NCBI GenBank assembly: GCA_027037535.1
Contig: JALVZQ010000005.1
Span: 1-64,000 of the forward strand
Direction: 5' to 3'
Source: Acidilobaceae archaeon
Lineage (GTDB): Archaea; Thermoproteota; Thermoprotei_A; Sulfolobales; Acidilobaceae
DNA length: 64,000 nt
Both the position numbers and the translations under genes were made by a program. The notes beneath the pieces were generated by a model, which was not told where the DNA came from, ran no database searches, and saw nothing but the letters and a program-made list of their open reading frames with translations. Positions 40,215-50,159 of this stretch are shown here, piece after piece (the stretch's first letter is position 1; each line of letters opens with the position of its first letter).

Positions 40215-40607
40215 TTGGTGCTGGTTGCACATATTGTGAAGAAGAATCCTGTAACGGTCGAGCCCTCTACTAGTCTTAGAAGCGTGGCTAGTGTGATGAT
40301 GAGTAAGAACGTTGGAAGCGTGTTGGTGGTAGGAGACACAGGTAGGCTAATTGGAATATTCACGGAGAGGGATCTTGTTAGGGCCGTTTCGGATAGCGTA
40401 GACCTTGATTCCGCGCGTGTTGAAGAGTATATGAGTAGGGAGCCCATAGTTGCCCGTCCAGAGGACTCCATTGTATCGGCTGCTCATAAAATGGTTCATC
40501 ACGGGATAAGGCACTTGCCCGTTGTCGACGATGGTGGAAGACTGATAGGAGTAGTAAGTATGAGGGACGTACTACGCCACTTGTTAGCAGAGAACGAGTT
40601 TCCTTAA
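40215..40607 (+). CDS. CBS-domain pair protein
   Basis: 'IVKKNPVTVEPSTSLRSVASVMMSKNVGSVLVVGDTGRLIGIFTERDLVRAV' and 'GIRHLPVVDDGGRLIGVVSMRDVLRHL'. Confidence 0.92.
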   Translation: MVLVAHIVKKNPVTVEPSTSLRSVASVMMSKNVGSVLVVGDTGRLIGIFTERDLVRAVSDSVDLDSARVEEYMSREPIVARPEDSIVSAAHKMVHHGIRHLPVVDDGGRLIGVVSMRDVLRHLLAENEFP

Positions 40608-41908
40608 AGCTGACAGTTCTCGTATGCTAGTTTCGCGATTCCCAACGTCACAGGGTTTCCTGGGGCCTTCTCGACCCTCATATTCTTCTTGTAGTCGGCT
40701 AATAATTGTGTTATTCGTCTCGTTATCTCCCGGGAGCGTGTTAACCCCCCGGTTAACACGACTCGTTCGGGAACTCCAACAACATCAACCAGCAACCTAA
40801 AATGATAAGCTACAGCCTCGACAACCGACTCAACAATACCACCTGCCAGAGACCAAGGAGAGACATCTCCCTTATCAAACTTCACAGTCAAGGGACCAGG
40901 AGGAAGCCTGGGATACCGAACCCCCCAGGCATATAATAGGACCTTAGCAGGACTACTATCCTTTCCCTCGTCAAGCAATGAATAGTCTCCGCCGAGCAAG
41001 CCTTCTACGAGGCGTCGGACAGCTTCCCCTAGACCCGGAATATATGCTTCTAGCCCATAGATCCTCTTCTTCCTAGACCAATAGACTATAAGTGGAACAA
41101 GCCCTCGTCCCGATCCTAGATACAGTTTTGGACCCGTTGGAGCATCGATAAATGCTCCAGTTCCCAGGCTTATCTTGATACACGAGTCCCCGCATTCTAA
41201 TCCATATATCGCTGCTTGTTGATCGCCCATCACCGCGGTCAGGTAATCGTCCACGGGCTCATCATGGGCTATTATTTTAGGTGGGTTGAACCGTGGTAGT
41301 CCCAGGGCCTGGGCGATGAACCATAAGTGCTTCATGTCCCTTGGATGATAGAGCCCGGTTAATCCTGCGATAGAGGGGTCTGTAACGTATAGCCCGGTTA
41401 GCCTATGTACGAGGTAAGAGTCTATATTCCACGCGTATAGCTCTCCGCTCTCGAGACCCAAGCGTAGTTCTCGCTTCTCATCTAGGAGCGCGGCCAGTCT
41501 AACGAGGAAGCTCTCAGGCTGTATTGCTGACCCTATCCTTGGCATCTTTGACAGGAGTCTGGCCAGGGGCCTCATCTTCTCATAATAATATGTGTGGCTC
41601 TCGGTGTCCATCCACGTTATAATATCAGTAACAGGCCTACCATTCTTCGCCTCCCATATAATGAGGCTTCCCCTATACGTGGCCAGTCCAAGGCAAGAGG
41701 CCCCCTTCTCTCTAGCCTTATGATAGAGGGATTTGACGATCTTGTAGAGTCTAGTGGGATCATGTCTAGTTGTATTCGTTTTCGACCATGGAGAAGGCTT
41801 TTCTTCTGTATACACGGGCCTCCAGCCCCGGCTATCATAGACTGCGAGCTTTATCCTTGTCGTCCCAACATCTAGGCCAGCCACCAGCCCGTCTCCCACA
41901 GCTATCAT
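40604..41908 (-). CDS. FGGY-family carbohydrate kinase
   Basis: 'VAGLDVGTTRIKLAVYDSRG', 'ITWMDTES', 'IAGLTGLYHP', 'GDQQAAIYGLECGDSCIKISLGTGAFID', 'RVVLTGGLTRS'. Confidence 0.9.
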   Translation of the reverse strand: MIAVGDGLVAGLDVGTTRIKLAVYDSRGWRPVYTEEKPSPWSKTNTTRHDPTRLYKIVKSLYHKAREKGASCLGLATYRGSLIIWEAKNGRPVTDIITWMDTESHTYYYEKMRPLARLLSKMPRIGSAIQPESFLVRLAALLDEKRELRLGLESGELYAWNIDSYLVHRLTGLYVTDPSIAGLTGLYHPRDMKHLWFIAQALGLPRFNPPKIIAHDEPVDDYLTAVMGDQQAAIYGLECGDSCIKISLGTGAFIDAPTGPKLYLGSGRGLVPLIVYWSRKKRIYGLEAYIPGLGEAVRRLVEGLLGGDYSLLDEGKDSSPAKVLLYAWGVRYPRLPPGPLTVKFDKGDVSPWSLAGGIVESVVEAVAYHFRLLVDVVGVPERVVLTGGLTRSREITRRITQLLADYKKNMRVEKAPGNPVTLGIAKLAYENCQL

Positions 41909-41924
41909 GCCTCGCTACATGACG

Positions 41925-43109
41925 CTATGCCTCCTCCGGGATAGGTGTGCCAGCGATAATCGCTGACACAATAGTTGCTATAAGCGCGCTCATAATTACT
42001 GCGCCTGCTAGATCATGGCTTAGCACACCTGCTGCCTCTCCCGCGAAGGCGATCACCGTCGACACTGTTAAACGGGCCCCGAAGACAGCCGTGATCCTTC
42101 CAGGAGACCTGTCCATGAATAGTTTAAGAGAGTAATGGGTCGCAATTATCTTTACCGGGAAGCTTACCAGTAGTACCAACGCAGTCATCTCTAGGTAGAT
42201 CAGTGGATTGGCTGGGCTCGCGTGTAGTCCGGCGTTAACGAAGAATATTGGAGCCAGAACTCCGAATGTCAAAGCCATAACCTTGCTCTCTAGTACAGGT
42301 CTCCTAACCACTGTATCTCTCGTAGCTACTCCCAGGAGGAAAGCGAAGAGAATTGCATGAACCCCGAAGTACTCTGATACCAGGCTAGCCGCTACTAGGA
42401 AGGCAAGTATCAGCTTGAGCTCTACCTCGTGCTCTCCTCCGCTCGCCCATTCAAGAAAGAACGCTAGCAGGAAAGGAGATACGAGTATCCCTATAAAGTA
42501 CAACGCCATACCGAGTGTATGGGCTGAAGCAGCCAATACGAACGCGATGATACTAGTTACGTCAGCTACCATTGCAACAGCAAGGATCAGTTGCCCCAGC
42601 CTCCTCCTTATAACACCGTGTTTCCGTATAATCGCGTACACCACGGCAACACTCGTAGTCGATACACCTATACCTGCAAGCAATGATTCCTCGGTGGAGA
42701 ACCCGAAATGCGTCAATGCCACTAGCGTCGCGGCAAGAGGCGCGAAGAAACTAGCTAGACCACTGAAGAGACTTGGTACAAGATCCCTTTTCAGAACGGC
42801 GGGCTCAATCTCTAGGCCTGCAACATACATTATGAATATACTTCCCATGAGTCCCAGGACATCGAGGGTCTCGCTCCGGGGAACGCCTAGTGCTCCTGCA
42901 AGCACTCCTAGAGATAACTCGACTATGGCAGGACTTATCCCTAGTGGTTCTGCTATAAGTGCCCCCGCTGCGACGAAGCCACTTACTACTGCGAAACTAT
43001 ATAGTCCTGGATCAAAGGATAATCTATCGCCAAATACTAGTATTGCTCCTAGCGTCACCGCTACTATGCCTAGTCCTGCTATCAGCATTTGTTTGCGGCG
43101 TCTCTTCAA
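41925..43109 (-). CDS. CPA2-type cation/proton antiporter
   Basis: About 12 TM helices; 'AGLEIEPAVLKRDL', 'LAGIGVSTTSVAVVYAII', 'VFFLLGVATRDT'-like pattern typical of KefB/NapA family. Confidence 0.85.
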   Translation of the reverse strand: MKRRRKQMLIAGLGIVAVTLGAILVFGDRLSFDPGLYSFAVVSGFVAAGALIAEPLGISPAIVELSLGVLAGALGVPRSETLDVLGLMGSIFIMYVAGLEIEPAVLKRDLVPSLFSGLASFFAPLAATLVALTHFGFSTEESLLAGIGVSTTSVAVVYAIIRKHGVIRRRLGQLILAVAMVADVTSIIAFVLAASAHTLGMALYFIGILVSPFLLAFFLEWASGGEHEVELKLILAFLVAASLVSEYFGVHAILFAFLLGVATRDTVVRRPVLESKVMALTFGVLAPIFFVNAGLHASPANPLIYLEMTALVLLVSFPVKIIATHYSLKLFMDRSPGRITAVFGARLTVSTVIAFAGEAAGVLSHDLAGAVIMSALIATIVSAIIAGTPIPEEA

Positions 43110-43346
43110 AATAGCGGGGCACCAATAATCATTCCAGGCCTACGAACTATAAAGCTGTCCAGGTATATTCTTTAATTCTAGAAAGAAAAACTATGCACGC
43201 TGACTAGAGGTTATAAGAATGTAGCTAGCGTGATCCATACAAGTACTCCCATCCCTATTCTCCGATAATCTTACTTCCCCGCACGTAGTCCAGATCTAAG
43301 CAACGTGTAGACCCAAAGATACATTATTAGGAACCGTTCAGCATAT

Positions 43347-43379
43347 TTATCGCTTAGCGTTATTTCTGCTTAGCGATAA
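43347..43379. promoter_or_regulatory. 33-bp dyad upstream of CC1-like gene (candidate operator)
   Basis: TTATCGCTTAGC (43347-43358) - 9 nt - GCTTAGCGATAA (43368-43379), 12-bp arms with one mismatched pair. Confidence 0.45.
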
Positions 43380-43446
43380 CTATATTATATTGTGCTATAC
43401 GCTATATATTATATGAGTAATAAGAGAATAGGAGAGGTGAGCTAAT

Positions 43447-43611
43447 ATGGCAGAGAAGATAAGGTTCTTCGACCTAAAGGCGAAGAAGTTCTTCGAGACA
43501 GACAAGTACGAAATAATCATCAAGGAAACCAAGAGAGGAAAAATCAAGATGGCAAAAGCTGTAAGCCCACTCACGGGCAAAACATACTATAAAATACTAG
43601 GAAAAGCCTAA
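43447..43611 (+). CDS. small crenarchaeal chromatin protein, CC1-like (54 aa); absent from ORF track
   Basis: ATG after SD-like GAGGTGAGC; MAEKIRFFDLKAKKFFETDKYEIIIKETKRGKIKMAKAVSPLTGKTYYKILGKA; closely resembles the recalled CC1 pattern (KFYDIKAKQAFETDxYEVIEKxTARG...SPYTGIKVYRLLGKK). Confidence 0.7.
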   Translation: MAEKIRFFDLKAKKFFETDKYEIIIKETKRGKIKMAKAVSPLTGKTYYKILGKA

Positions 43612-43820
43612 CCATCTATTAAGAATCAATTTAACAAAACAAATTCCTAGTTTTTCCCCTAAATATATTCTTTAACTTTTTCCTACATGGTTAGTAAATA
43701 CACGTATATATTCATTCTAATTTTATAGTCTACTAAAGACCTAGCTATCCCGGGGGGATCAAGATCAAGGCGAGAAAACATACAGTAGTAATAACCATCG
43801 CTCTAGTAATATTCGTATCC

Positions 43821-45863
43821 GTGTCCTCACTACCTACTGAGACAGCATATTATCAAATCTTCACCTCTCAAAGTGGAGCACTTCTGTCAAATACTAGGGA
43901 CGGGAACACATACTATCCCGTATTTAATCACATGGCAATAATGGGAGAAAACATAGTCTTAATAGGATTTGAGCCTCAAAATAGAGCAACAAATTTCGGA
44001 ACTATAGCCAGATTTAACTACACAACTGGTTCTATCGATAAATATGTTACGTTCAAATATAACAATTTTGACTTCGGAAGCGATAGTCTTCGTTCTATAG
44101 GATTTGGATTCCTTAGATTTGCGGCAGTTCCTTACGTACCTCCAATGAAAATCGAGCCCAATGGAATCATACCTCTGGATAATGGCGGATTCCTTCTATC
44201 CACTACAATATATGATACCTTTATACCGCCTGGCGGTGTTGCCCTAGTAAACCTAAACAACTTGACTATCCAAGAAACTGTATTTTTTAATAACACGTTC
44301 TCTACAGTGACAGGAATACATCGAGCTCCAGATGGAAATATACTTATTACTGGGGCAGCGAAAGGTACGGCCATGATCTCATTACTTAATCCAAATAACA
44401 TGACAGTATTCTCGTCAATACTAATAGATATTGAAGTTAATCCGTCTCCGAACACTGGTTCTAGTTATAAAACCCTTTCTATGGTCGACGACGCATATTA
44501 TGACATAACAGGACAACTATATATAGCCGGACGCTACTTTACATACAATACAAGCACTGCAAAAGTAGTCGACAAAGGTATATTTATACTAGAGCTCGAT
44601 CCCTCAAATACTAATGAAGTTATAACATCCTCTAGCATATTAAGTATTCCTCTGACGGATTCTTATCCAGATACATGCACTTCTATTATCGATATAGAAC
44701 CGGGTCCTGAACCCGGACAAGTAGCATTTGCAGTAGAGGCAAACACTACAACCATAGCATATTCAATTCCAGTTCCCCCATACTATATCTATGAGAACCT
44801 GTCGTCCACTCTTCTAGGAATTCTGAATATTCAAGACAACACACTCCTCGCCGCAAAATCTATAAATCCCGATGATAACGTGAGTTATATTCCAATACAG
44901 TTCGAAAGGATGGCGGATGGCTCATACTTGCTACTAACATGGGGACTGGATTATTATTATTGGTACCCCTATACAGTATTCAACGTCATTGATCCTAGCT
45001 TTAACTCTATCAAGACGTCATTGCTATTGCACAATGTATTCATAAGCCAAGTTATTATAAATAATACGGCCAATATAGCACTGTCTACAATGGGCCTTTT
45101 CCCTGGTCCGAGTGCATGGCCCTTCCTCGTAGGATATAATTATGAAAATCTAACAGGACAATTGATAATGGGCGACTATCCAAAAATAGATGAGATCATA
45201 CCTAGACAAGCAAATATTTCGGTTACCGTGAATCCGGATCTAGATATAGTCAAGTTAGCGACCAATATGACTTATGTAATAGATAATCTTCCAAACGCCT
45301 CTATTTCATTAGTAGATCTAAGAGCAGATTTCCAGATCTATAATAATGATCCAAACGGTGTTACTCTATCATCTCAAATTGATAACTTCACAGTCGAGAA
45401 AATATGTAAATTAGCTACTGATACTCCTATGCCTGTTATTGGACCTAGCAGTACTCTATACGGATACCTAGTATGCCCTTATAACACATTCATATTCACA
45501 AACGTTACTATAAGCAATGTTACGGTTGGCGACTATGAAGTAATATTCGATGTATCAAACAAGACTCTAATTACACTACTTCCACCACCTGATTTAACAA
45601 TAAAAAGCATAAAATTTAACAATATTACTTTGTGTGACGGAGATTGTAATAAATTCTACAACAAGACCTCGGGACTTTATGAATTTGACCCGAATGGCAC
45701 TATTATCATAACGTTCAGTACTGGGCCCGCCATTAGCGGAGTTCTTATAAATAGCCATAATTACAATGATAGATCCCTGATAAATAGTATATCACCGATG
45801 TTCCTACTACTTGGAGTTACATTAATCGCAACTTTAATAATATTAACTCGACTAAAAAGATAA
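43821..45863 (+). CDS. secreted, C-terminally anchored beta-propeller-like protein
   Basis: C-terminal TM 'FLLLGVTLIATLIILTRLKR'; in-frame upstream codons encode a signal peptide IKIKARKHTVVITIALVIFVSVSS before the first canonical start (GTG 43821). Confidence 0.75.
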   Translation: MSSLPTETAYYQIFTSQSGALLSNTRDGNTYYPVFNHMAIMGENIVLIGFEPQNRATNFGTIARFNYTTGSIDKYVTFKYNNFDFGSDSLRSIGFGFLRFAAVPYVPPMKIEPNGIIPLDNGGFLLSTTIYDTFIPPGGVALVNLNNLTIQETVFFNNTFSTVTGIHRAPDGNILITGAAKGTAMISLLNPNNMTVFSSILIDIEVNPSPNTGSSYKTLSMVDDAYYDITGQLYIAGRYFTYNTSTAKVVDKGIFILELDPSNTNEVITSSSILSIPLTDSYPDTCTSIIDIEPGPEPGQVAFAVEANTTTIAYSIPVPPYYIYENLSSTLLGILNIQDNTLLAAKSINPDDNVSYIPIQFERMADGSYLLLTWGLDYYYWYPYTVFNVIDPSFNSIKTSLLLHNVFISQVIINNTANIALSTMGLFPGPSAWPFLVGYNYENLTGQLIMGDYPKIDEIIPRQANISVTVNPDLDIVKLATNMTYVIDNLPNASISLVDLRADFQIYNNDPNGVTLSSQIDNFTVEKICKLATDTPMPVIGPSSTLYGYLVCPYNTFIFTNVTISNVTVGDYEVIFDVSNKTLITLLPPPDLTIKSIKFNNITLCDGDCNKFYNKTSGLYEFDPNGTIIITFSTGPAISGVLINSHNYNDRSLINSISPMFLLLGVTLIATLIILTRLKR

Positions 45864-45902
45864 TATCGTATTTTTGAAAACATTCCCACTACATTTTTAA
45901 AC

Positions 45903-46805
45903 CTAGAAATACATCGACTTCTCAAGCTTCTCGTAGAGATAAATCGCAATTGCATGATCAAATAAAGCCGTTCCTACACTCTTATATACCTTTACATCTC
46001 CAGGAGTACATCTATCCTCATTTCGAAGCACCATTCTAAGATCCACCACTTTCTTGAAACCCTTAGCGTCGTCAGTCTCTGCTAGTGCCCCTACAAGCGT
46101 GTCTACTAGTAGGCAAGAAGCCCTCCTCTTGACAGCTTCATCCAGCTCTCTTACAGGTCTCGGGGCTCCTATGCTCGCCACAACCGTATTCTTCCTAAGT
46201 AAGTCTCCTTTTACAACAGGTTCTATACTCGTTGTTGCCGTGACAAGTAAATCAGAATCCTTAAGCACTCTATCCAGAGAGGACTCACTAGCCATAGGGA
46301 ATTCTTCTAAAAACGAAGATACTTTTTCCCTATCCATATCATAGACTAATATTCTTTTTGGATGATAGAGTTTCATTATCGCTCTTGCGTGATATCTTGC
46401 CTGGAAACCTGCACCTATTAAACCCAAAGTATTGATTTCTGATACACTGAGGGCTTCTAGGGCTACAAGTGTACCTGCGGCCGTGCGCCAACCTGTCGCT
46501 GCTCCTGCTTCGGCTAATAGTAATGGATCTCCTGTAATAGCGTCGAAAAGTGCTAGAACCGCCCTAACTAGTGGAAGACCTCTTTTGGGATTCTCTGGGT
46601 AAACGCCGACTAGTTTTGTGCTGAAATATCCTAGTCCTCCTGCAACCATCGCGGCATACCAGGATCCGTGTCTCTCTATACTAGATCTCAGAGGAGCCTC
46701 TGTGTCTTGGATCAATACTTGTTTTATTGTATGCATTAGCTCTAGAGGATCTACTAGCTGGTCGATCTGGTTATCTAGTAACGTGTAGTAGAATATGTCT
46801 TTCAA
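45903..46805 (-). CDS. ornithine cyclodeaminase / mu-crystallin family
   Basis: 'TGDPLLLAEAGAATGWRTAAGTLVALEAL...LGLIGAGFQARYHARAI...DLLVTATTSIEPVVKGDLLRKNTVVASIGAPRPVRELDEAV'. Confidence 0.9.
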   Translation of the reverse strand: MKDIFYYTLLDNQIDQLVDPLELMHTIKQVLIQDTEAPLRSSIERHGSWYAAMVAGGLGYFSTKLVGVYPENPKRGLPLVRAVLALFDAITGDPLLLAEAGAATGWRTAAGTLVALEALSVSEINTLGLIGAGFQARYHARAIMKLYHPKRILVYDMDREKVSSFLEEFPMASESSLDRVLKDSDLLVTATTSIEPVVKGDLLRKNTVVASIGAPRPVRELDEAVKRRASCLLVDTLVGALAETDDAKGFKKVVDLRMVLRNEDRCTPGDVKVYKSVGTALFDHAIAIYLYEKLEKSMYF

Positions 46806-47082
46806 ATTATCCCCTGTATAATATTACATATACAAAATAATATAAAATTCTAATTATTGATTAAATCTGAACATTATTGTTTCTACTTGAATATTATAGA
46901 ACTAAAGAAAACAATGAGAGTAACATATTGGAATCACTAGACTTAATTACAGTACGCGAGTAAAAGACATCAATCGTATTATAGTATTTGGTGATTCTCT
47001 TCATGATGGGGAATAACCGTCGGGAGTGATAAGACTGGATATTTGACACTTAACAAAGTCTAGTAGACCTAGGAGGTAGCCG

Positions 47083-47844
47083 GTGATGGAGGCCCTTATA
47101 ACGCTCCTTCTCATTATATTATTCAGTATTATAGTCAACAAGGTTGCTACAGCAGCTCTAGTAAGAACTGGTCTCTCGAAAGAGGTTGCAAGCTTTCAGG
47201 CTCAAAGCGCGTTTTCGGGAACTGGATTTACTACTAGTGAGAGTGAATATGTTGTTTCGCATCCCGTAAGGAGAAGAATTATAAGATTGCTAATTCTATT
47301 TGGGAGTGCTGGCCTTACTAGCGCTATTGCTACTCTTGTTCTTACATTTATTGGTCAGCCGCGTGGCGAGGCTATATATAGGCTGGGAATTCTAGCCGTG
47401 GGCCTAGTCTTGCTATATGTCTTTGCCTCTAGCAAGACCATAGATAGGATAATGGGCCGTATCATAGACTATATGCTGGACAAGTTTACCTCTATCCGCG
47501 TAGTCGATTATGAGGCATTGCTAGGAATAGGACACGGCTATATGGTTTCATCTTTTAAAGTATCTGATGAGAGCTGGCTGGCAGGTAAGACACTGCGAGA
47601 AACGAGGCTCAGGGACGAGGGTGTAGTAGTTTTAGGAATTTATAGAAGGAGGAATGGTAAGCTAGTATATATAGGGGCCCCTGGGCCTGAAACCAGAATC
47701 CTACCTGGGGACGAGCTTATCGTTTATGGACCAGAAGAGGTGATTGCAAGTCTAGCCAAGAGAATTGCCGGACCATTAGGTGATCTCGAACACGCTGAAA
47801 TGGTGTGGCGGCAACATGTAAGAAGACAACAGGAGGAGACTTAG
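47083..47844 (+). CDS. membrane protein with C-terminal TrkA-C (RCK_C) domain
   Basis: TM helices then 'SSFKVSDESWLAGKTLRETRLRDEGVVVLGIYRRRNGKLVYIGAPGPETRILPGDELIVYG'. Confidence 0.85.
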   Translation: MMEALITLLLIILFSIIVNKVATAALVRTGLSKEVASFQAQSAFSGTGFTTSESEYVVSHPVRRRIIRLLILFGSAGLTSAIATLVLTFIGQPRGEAIYRLGILAVGLVLLYVFASSKTIDRIMGRIIDYMLDKFTSIRVVDYEALLGIGHGYMVSSFKVSDESWLAGKTLRETRLRDEGVVVLGIYRRRNGKLVYIGAPGPETRILPGDELIVYGPEEVIASLAKRIAGPLGDLEHAEMVWRQHVRRQQEET

Positions 47845-47847
47845 GAA

Positions 47848-48975
47848 ATGACTGAGAGCCTCCCACAGAGACTAGAGCATGCTAGAAAACTAAAAGAGAG
47901 AGCAATTGTAAAATTAGAATCACTGCTCGATCCCAGAGAAATTAAGGTGGCCAGACGAGACCATCATGCCAGGAGAAAACCTAGGCATTGCGGAATAACA
48001 ATCCACACAGGTATAGGCTGTAGCTATGGCTGTGTATACTGCTATATATGGGATATGGGCTTTCCAGGAAAGCCTAAACCATATCCGCTCAACTCGCTCC
48101 AGATGGCTTATGCTCTAGCTCTCAACCCCTACGTCGTTCCTAGGTATACCTTTGCCGCATATGGAAGTGTTACAGAACCATTTCTCGAAGAAACAAGAGA
48201 CAAAGCCATAGACTACATGAGAACAATATATAGATATCTATTACTTCCCAGCCAAGTCTCTACAAAGTCACTGATAACCGGGGATTTAGTCAGAAAACTC
48301 ACTAATACCGATCCAAACCTTAGCATATTAATCAGCATAACTGGCATAAGCAGCAAGGCTAGGAGACTAGAGCCTGGGGCACCTGATCCTATAATGAGAA
48401 TAAGATCCGCCAGTTATCTTAAGGGAACAAACATTACCCCTACATTATTCATAAGGCCCATTATACCCGGCATTACCGACAAGGAATACGAGAATATACT
48501 CGATCTAGCCTCCAATGCTGGCATAAGGACGCTCGTCCTTGGAACACTAAGAGTCACCTCTGGAATCGTTAAGAGACTTAAATTAGTCGGTGTAGAGATT
48601 CCTCCTAAATTACTACCTAGAAGACTGGATAATAAGAAGCAACAATACATCTCAGGCTCTCATATAAAGAAAATGCTAGAACATATTGCCTCGAATAAGG
48701 GATTCCTGGTCTTGCCCTCAGCATGTTCAGCAAACGTATACTCTCATCGATCGGCATGTTATAAGTGTAGACTTGGTCCCTGTGGGCGCCCCAGTTATCC
48801 GTCTATTGTGGAAGTCAAGGAAGCTCTATCAATTCTAGAACTCGACAATTATAGGGTCGTGGACGTATCACCGAGTGCAATCAGGCTCCAGAGAACCGGG
48901 AAATCCACAAAGAGAGACGAAGTAAAATTATTCTGGCTGCGTGAGGTCTCACGATTAGATCTTATCCTCGCCTAG
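47848..48975 (+). CDS. radical SAM protein (SPL-like)
   Basis: 'GIGCSYGCVYCYI' CxxxCxxC motif in a TIM-barrel radical SAM context; C-terminal Cys cluster. Confidence 0.88.
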   Translation: MTESLPQRLEHARKLKERAIVKLESLLDPREIKVARRDHHARRKPRHCGITIHTGIGCSYGCVYCYIWDMGFPGKPKPYPLNSLQMAYALALNPYVVPRYTFAAYGSVTEPFLEETRDKAIDYMRTIYRYLLLPSQVSTKSLITGDLVRKLTNTDPNLSILISITGISSKARRLEPGAPDPIMRIRSASYLKGTNITPTLFIRPIIPGITDKEYENILDLASNAGIRTLVLGTLRVTSGIVKRLKLVGVEIPPKLLPRRLDNKKQQYISGSHIKKMLEHIASNKGFLVLPSACSANVYSHRSACYKCRLGPCGRPSYPSIVEVKEALSILELDNYRVVDVSPSAIRLQRTGKSTKRDEVKLFWLREVSRLDLILA

Positions 48976-50159
48976 CAGTCTTCAGATGGCTTAGTAAATG
49001 TCTCCTTTATTTTTAGAGAGTATTCTTTGGGTTCTATGTAGTCGAATATGCTGCCTTGTGACTGGTCTAGTTTTAGAGTGTCGATGATCCAGGAGTATTT
49101 TCCTCCGGCTACTCCGCTAGCTATGTATGCTGCTCCTAGAGCTGCTGCCTTTATTTTTGTATCCGTAGACTCTAGGAATATGATGTCTCTTATCTTTGTT
49201 CTGAAGGAATCATTGTTTTTTATAGACGTGTAGATTGCTTGTCGCATTCTGGGATGTCTATAGAGCCGGCCGCTGAGATATAATATTGTTTTTGTGCTTG
49301 ATACTGCTATAAGTGAGGCTATAGTCTTTGTTATTGATTCGGTTATCATATTGAGTGCTTGTACTGCTCGAATCTCGTTTCTCTCCAAGTCTTTTTCTAT
49401 CTGATCATAGGAGGTATAGCCTGAGAATGTGGAGACGCCTCCTTGGAATAAGAGGATCTTACTGAAGCCTGGGACTGTATATGAGAGGGCATAACATGTT
49501 TCTGAGTCTACGAATCCTCCCCCCATGAGGCCCCACCATGCCATTGTTCCTCCTATGCCATCAACAATCTCTCCATTCTCCACAAGTATCGCTGCGTTAT
49601 ATGCTTGCCCTGATTCTAGTACCAGTATGTTTATGTCTCTTGGCATGAGATTGTATCTTTGGCGAGCGTCTACTATTGCTGCTGCCACTGTGTAAACCTT
49701 GTCTGCTGTGCCGAGGTCTATCCTATTGATCTTCCTGTGTCTAGGAACTGTCGGGAGATGTATGACTCCAGGCGAGAACCATGCTGGTAGATGAGAGTCT
49801 CTGAATAGCATCATTAGTCTACGGAGACCAACTATTTTTAGGCGTCGAAGACAGTCTTCGCGGTGTATGAATGTTGCCTCTAGTATTTCTTCAATTGATG
49901 CTTTCTGTACTGGCTTTAGGGGGATTCCATAACCACTTGGCGCAGTGATTGACTCTATACTGTATTCTCGGCGTAGATCCCTTAGCCTCTTGATGGGGAT
50001 TGATGGATCCCTCGTTATCATATCTCTATCGATAGCTTCTCCATACACGATACGATTCTTCTCATCGTCTATTACTATGAGGTCCATGGTTCTTGTGCCT
50101 GGATCGATTCCTGCCACCATCATACCGGGTATCCACCCCCTAAGAGAGGCTAGCTCCAT
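48972..50159 (-). CDS. DUF1464-like (ASKHA-fold) protein
   Basis: 'VAGIDPGTRTMDLIVIDDEK' phosphate-1-like motif, 'GGTMAWWGLMGGGFVD'. Confidence 0.75.
   Translation of the reverse strand: MELASLRGWIPGMMVAGIDPGTRTMDLIVIDDEKNRIVYGEAIDRDMITRDPSIPIKRLRDLRREYSIESITAPSGYGIPLKPVQKASIEEILEATFIHREDCLRRLKIVGLRRLMMLFRDSHLPAWFSPGVIHLPTVPRHRKINRIDLGTADKVYTVAAAIVDARQRYNLMPRDINILVLESGQAYNAAILVENGEIVDGIGGTMAWWGLMGGGFVDSETCYALSYTVPGFSKILLFQGGVSTFSGYTSYDQIEKDLERNEIRAVQALNMITESITKTIASLIAVSSTKTILYLSGRLYRHPRMRQAIYTSIKNNDSFRTKIRDIIFLESTDTKIKAAALGAAYIASGVAGGKYSWIIDTLKLDQSQGSIFDYIEPKEYSLKIKETFTKPSEDC

Noticed and set aside
42415-43128. 237-aa ORF antisense to the CPA2 antiporter
   Set aside because: Shadow ORF; Ser/Thr/Pro/Ala-rich composition typical of antisense reading of a membrane gene.
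46981-47050. C/D-box-like pattern (ATGATGG ... GTGATAA ... CTGG)
   Set aside because: Boxes deviate from RTGATGA/CTGA consensus and spacing is not convincing.
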